Shown here piece by piece: positions 5,412 through 7,724 of a stretch of DNA of 7,724 nt. A program made the position numbers and the translations under genes. This DNA comes from an uncultured Clostridia bacterium (GTDB taxonomy: Bacteria > Bacillota > Clostridia > TANB77 > CAG-508). Every line of letters begins with the position of its first letter. Position 1 is the stretch's first letter. The notes under the pieces were generated by a model that saw only the letters and a list, made by a program, of their open reading frames with translations, was not told where the DNA came from and ran no database searches. The DNA is taken from the NCBI GenBank assembly GCA_944391895.1, contig CALXVF010000055.1:1-7724 (forward strand), given 5' to 3'.

Positions 5412-5639
5412 TTAAGGAAATTCTATTTCTACTCTTCTTCCTTCTTTTGCCCCTAAAGCTTTAGATAAAGTTTTGATAGCTTTGGCAATTTTCCCTTGTC
5501 TACCAATTATTTTTCCTCCATCTTCTGGTGCAACTTTGACTGTATAAATATCTTTTCCATCCTCTTGTCTTACTTTTATAGATATCGCTTTTTTGTTATC
5601 TACTAGACTTTCTAGTATATTTCTCAATACTTCTTCCAT
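5412..5639 (-). CDS. khpA: Small KH-domain RNA-binding protein KhpA (YlqC family)
   Basis: A single KH domain of 75 aa. In Firmicutes KhpA pairs with KhpB (Jag/EloR), binds RNA broadly and affects cell elongation and division. Seen: the KH GXXG loop as GRQG (46-49) within the segment GGKIIGRQGKIAKAIKTL (41-58), preceded by the beta strands AISIKVRQEDGKDIYTVKVAPED (18-40) and ended by RRVEIEFP (68-75). The length is that of the family. The ribosome binding site TAAGGAG overlaps the rpsP stop codon, so translation is probably coupled to rpsP. The position between rpsP and rimM is the standard Firmicute one. No khpB is in view. Confidence 0.93.
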   Translation of the reverse strand: MEEVLRNILESLVDNKKAISIKVRQEDGKDIYTVKVAPEDGGKIIGRQGKIAKAIKTLSKALGAKEGRRVEIEFP

Positions 5640-5650
5640 ATAAATTCTCC

Positions 5651-5884
5651 TTATTTTGCTTTAGCAATTAGAGCTTTTACAGTATCTGTTGGTTTTGCTC
5701 CATTTTTTATCCATTTTTCTGTTTTTTCTTTGTCTAAAACAATTGTAGATGGATTTGTCATTGGGTCATATGTTCCTATTTGTTCTATTATTTTTCCATC
5801 TCTAGAAACTCTTGAATCAGCTACTACAATGTGATAAAAAGGTGCTTTTTTTGCTCCTACTCTTTGTAATCTTATTTTTACCAT
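5651..5884 (-). CDS. rpsP: Small-subunit ribosomal protein S16
   Basis: S16 binds 16S rRNA early in 30S assembly, in the 5' and central domains. Seen: 77 aa with MVKIRLQRVGAKKAPFYHIVVADSR (1-25), the S16 signature near the N-terminus. DGKIIEQIGTYDPMTNP (29-45) and the helix EKTEKWIKNGAKPTDTVKALI (53-73) follow, all canonical. The start at 5884 is set by a very strong ribosome binding site, AGGGAGGTGA (5898-5889). A 53-nt gap from ffh holds no clear terminator or promoter, so rpsP is probably cotranscribed with ffh while its strong ribosome binding site allows higher protein output. Confidence 0.98.
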   Translation of the reverse strand: MVKIRLQRVGAKKAPFYHIVVADSRVSRDGKIIEQIGTYDPMTNPSTIVLDKEKTEKWIKNGAKPTDTVKALIAKAK

Positions 5885-5937
5885 AATTTCACCTCCCTAA
5901 AAAGTTGTATCTATATTAAATTTTAAAACTTAATATC

Positions 5938-7323
5938 TTATTTATCAAATTTCTTTTCTAGTTCTTTTAAATCTTCTTCTGACATCTTGTCTAAGTTCAT
6001 ACTTTTCATCATTTTTTTCATTCTTGGATCTAAATTTCCACTTCGCATTTTTTTCATCATGCTTTGTGTTACTTCAAATGATTTCATAAATTTATTGATG
6101 TCTTGAACTTCTGTTCCACTACCTTTTGCAATTCTTATTCTTCTTGACGCATTTAAAAGTTTTGGATTTTCTCTTTCTTCATTTGTCATAGAACTTATGA
6201 TAGCTTCTATTCTTGAAAATTCTTTATCATCTACATTTATGTTGTATTTACTCATACCCGGTATCATTTTTAATATTGATGAGAATGAACCCATTTTCTT
6301 AACTTGTTTTAGTTGTGCTAAATAATCATTTAAATCTAAATCTTTATTTTTTCTTAGCTTTTTTTCTAGTTTTTCAGCTTCTTCTTTATCAAAAGCTACT
6401 TCTGCTTGTTCTATTATTGATAGTACATCTCCCATACCAAGTATTCTTGATGCCATTCTATCTGGATGAAATTCTTCTATTTCATTTAGTTTTTCACCAG
6501 TTCCTGCAAACTTGATAGGCTTTCCTGTAACTTTCTTTACTGAAATTGCTGCACCACCACGCATGTCTCCATCTAACTTAGTAAGTACTACTCCATCAAT
6601 TCCTAGGTCTTCATTAAATTTTTCTGCAATATTTACTGCCTCTTGACCTGTCATTGCATCTACTACTAGTAGTATTTCATGAGGTTTTATATTAGATTTT
6701 ATATCTTTTAATTCTTGCATTAGTGTTTCATCTATTTGAAGTCTTCCTGCCGTATCTAATATAACTACATCGTTTAATTTACTAATTGCTATTTCTTTTG
6801 CTTGTTTTGCAATTTTTACAACATTTTTCTCATTTTCATTAGCATATACTGGTATATTTAACTGTGCTCCTACAACTTGAAGTTGCTTGATTGCTGCTGG
6901 TCTATACACATCACATGCTACTAACAATGGACTTTTTCCTTGCTTTCTCAAAAGGTTTGCAAGTTTTCCTGCTGTTGTTGTTTTTCCTGAACCTTGAAGT
7001 CCTACTAACATTATAACTGTTGGTGGGTTTGGTGTAAAAGCTATTTTACTATCTGTTCCACCTAATAGTTCTACAAGCTCATCTTTAACTATTTTTACTA
7101 CTTGTTGTCCTGGAGTTAAGGATTTTAGTACGTCTTGACCTAATGCTTTATCATGTATTGAATTTATAAATTCTTTTACTACTTTATAGTTTACATCGGC
7201 CTCTAATAATGCAAGTTTTACTTCTCTTAACATTTCATTTAGTTCCGATTCGTTTATTCTCGCTTTTCCTCTTAATTTTTTTGTAAAAGCTTGTAGCTTT
7301 TCTGATAAACCTTCAAAAGCCAT
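5938..7323 (-). CDS. ffh: Signal recognition particle protein Ffh (SRP54)
   Basis: Ffh is the SRP GTPase. With 4.5S/6S RNA it binds signal sequences at the ribosome and docks with FtsY at the membrane. Seen: 461 aa. N domain about 1-90. The G domain has the P-loop GLQGSGKTTTAGK (108-120), the SRP-specific DVYRPAA (138-144), DTAGR (190-194), TKLDGDMRGG (248-257) and GTGEK (274-278). The M domain (about 328-441) has the RNA-binding SRRIRIAKGSG (393-403) and methionine-rich helices (MMKKMRSG, MKKMMKSMNLDKM). Length and all motifs are normal. The ribosome binding site AAAAGGAGGA (7342-7333) lies about 9 nt before the ATG. It follows ylxM by 20 nt, the usual Firmicute pair. The tail is K/E-rich. 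Confidence 0.98.
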   Translation of the reverse strand: MAFEGLSEKLQAFTKKLRGKARINESELNEMLREVKLALLEADVNYKVVKEFINSIHDKALGQDVLKSLTPGQQVVKIVKDELVELLGGTDSKIAFTPNPPTVIMLVGLQGSGKTTTAGKLANLLRKQGKSPLLVACDVYRPAAIKQLQVVGAQLNIPVYANENEKNVVKIAKQAKEIAISKLNDVVILDTAGRLQIDETLMQELKDIKSNIKPHEILLVVDAMTGQEAVNIAEKFNEDLGIDGVVLTKLDGDMRGGAAISVKKVTGKPIKFAGTGEKLNEIEEFHPDRMASRILGMGDVLSIIEQAEVAFDKEEAEKLEKKLRKNKDLDLNDYLAQLKQVKKMGSFSSILKMIPGMSKYNINVDDKEFSRIEAIISSMTNEERENPKLLNASRRIRIAKGSGTEVQDINKFMKSFEVTQSMMKKMRSGNLDPRMKKMMKSMNLDKMSEEDLKELEKKFDK

Positions 7324-7343
7324 TAGTTAAGGTCCTCCTTTTC

Positions 7344-7691
7344 TTATGCTAAAACGCTAAGTTCTTTTTGTACTTCATTTAATATTTTCTCAATTTTCTT
7401 ATCTGATGAACTATCTTTGATTTCACTTAATTGGGACAATATTATTTGTATTTGTTCTTCTTGCATTTTTGATTTTTTCATGATTGCTAGCTTTTCTTCG
7501 TATTCGAAAAGTTTTCCTTCTCCTTTCATTATGATATCTCTTACACCTTGTCTTGAAATATTGTAATTTTCTGCTATTTCAGATAATGATAGGTCATTAT
7601 TATAGTAATCATTTAAAACATTGTATTGTTTTTCTGTTAATAATTTACCATATATTTGCCATAGCATACTAACTTCTATATGTTTATCCAT
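7344..7691 (-). CDS. ylxM: YlxM, helix-turn-helix protein of the SRP operon (UPF0122 family)
   Basis: A 115-aa protein found next to ffh across Firmicutes. In streptococci YlxM was reported to bind SRP components and modulate SRP activity; DNA binding is also suggested by its sigma-region-4-like fold. Seen: MLWQIYGKLLTEKQYNVLNDYYNNDLSLSEIAENYNISRQGVRDIIMKGEGKL (9-61), with the helix-turn-helix at about 34-58. A charged, coiled-coil-like helix runs over about 62-112, rich in E, K and Q. The start at 7691 has GAGGTGA (7701-7695) just ahead of it. It is the first operon gene visible; in many relatives ftsY lies upstream, but only 33 bases remain here and no gene can be called in them. Confidence 0.93.
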   Translation of the reverse strand: MDKHIEVSMLWQIYGKLLTEKQYNVLNDYYNNDLSLSEIAENYNISRQGVRDIIMKGEGKLFEYEEKLAIMKKSKMQEEQIQIILSQLSEIKDSSSDKKIEKILNEVQKELSVLA

Positions 7692-7724
7692 ATTTCACCT
7701 CATAAAATGCTTTTATCGTATAGG

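Noticed and set aside
7700..7724. Tail of an upstream gene such as ftsY (a frame ending in TGA at 7702-7700)
   Set aside because: Only seven codons are available and they show no recognisable motif; ftsY is plausible by gene order but not supported by sequence.

Overview
The window reads as chromosomal DNA of a low-GC Gram-positive bacterium, most likely a Clostridia-type Firmicute. The basis is very AT-rich coding DNA, strong AGGAGG-type ribosome binding sites, a secreted protein with a sortase-type C-terminus, a Bacillus/Clostridium-type LexA box, and the Firmicute gene order ylxM-ffh-rpsP-khpA-rimM-trmD-rplS. TGG is used for tryptophan, and I see no sign of UGA recoding.

Layout: (1) 1-621, minus strand: the N-terminal 207 codons of folD, cut by the window edge. 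(2) 790-2229, plus strand: a secreted von Willebrand A (vWA) protein ending in an IPQTG sorting signal, with its own promoter and a clear terminator. (3) 2294-2416, between convergent genes: a 123-bp palindromic element with two perfect 28-bp AT-rich arms around a GC-rich core. (4) 2464-3663, minus strand: dinB-type Y-family DNA polymerase. It is driven by a perfect TTGACA-17-TATAAT promoter whose spacer holds a LexA operator. (5) 3716-7691, minus strand: the tightly packed signal-recognition-particle and ribosome-maturation operon, transcribed ylxM, ffh, rpsP, khpA, rimM, trmD, rplS.

The operon genes act together. YlxM and Ffh serve co-translational protein targeting. S16 and L19 are ribosomal proteins. 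KhpA is a small RNA-binding protein, RimM matures the 30S subunit, and TrmD makes m1G37 in tRNA. dinB follows rplS in the same direction with no terminator visible between them, so it may receive both operon read-through and its own SOS-controlled transcription.

The points most worth a second look are: trmD is split by a single extra C at an ACC-CGG junction (probably an indel, but CGG is decoded by a TrmD-substrate tRNA, which allows a testable autoregulation idea); the palindromic element, whose GC-rich core has a GNRA-loop hairpin faintly like group II intron domain V; the overlap of LexA box and promoter at dinB with an extremely short leader; and the acidic tail on L19.
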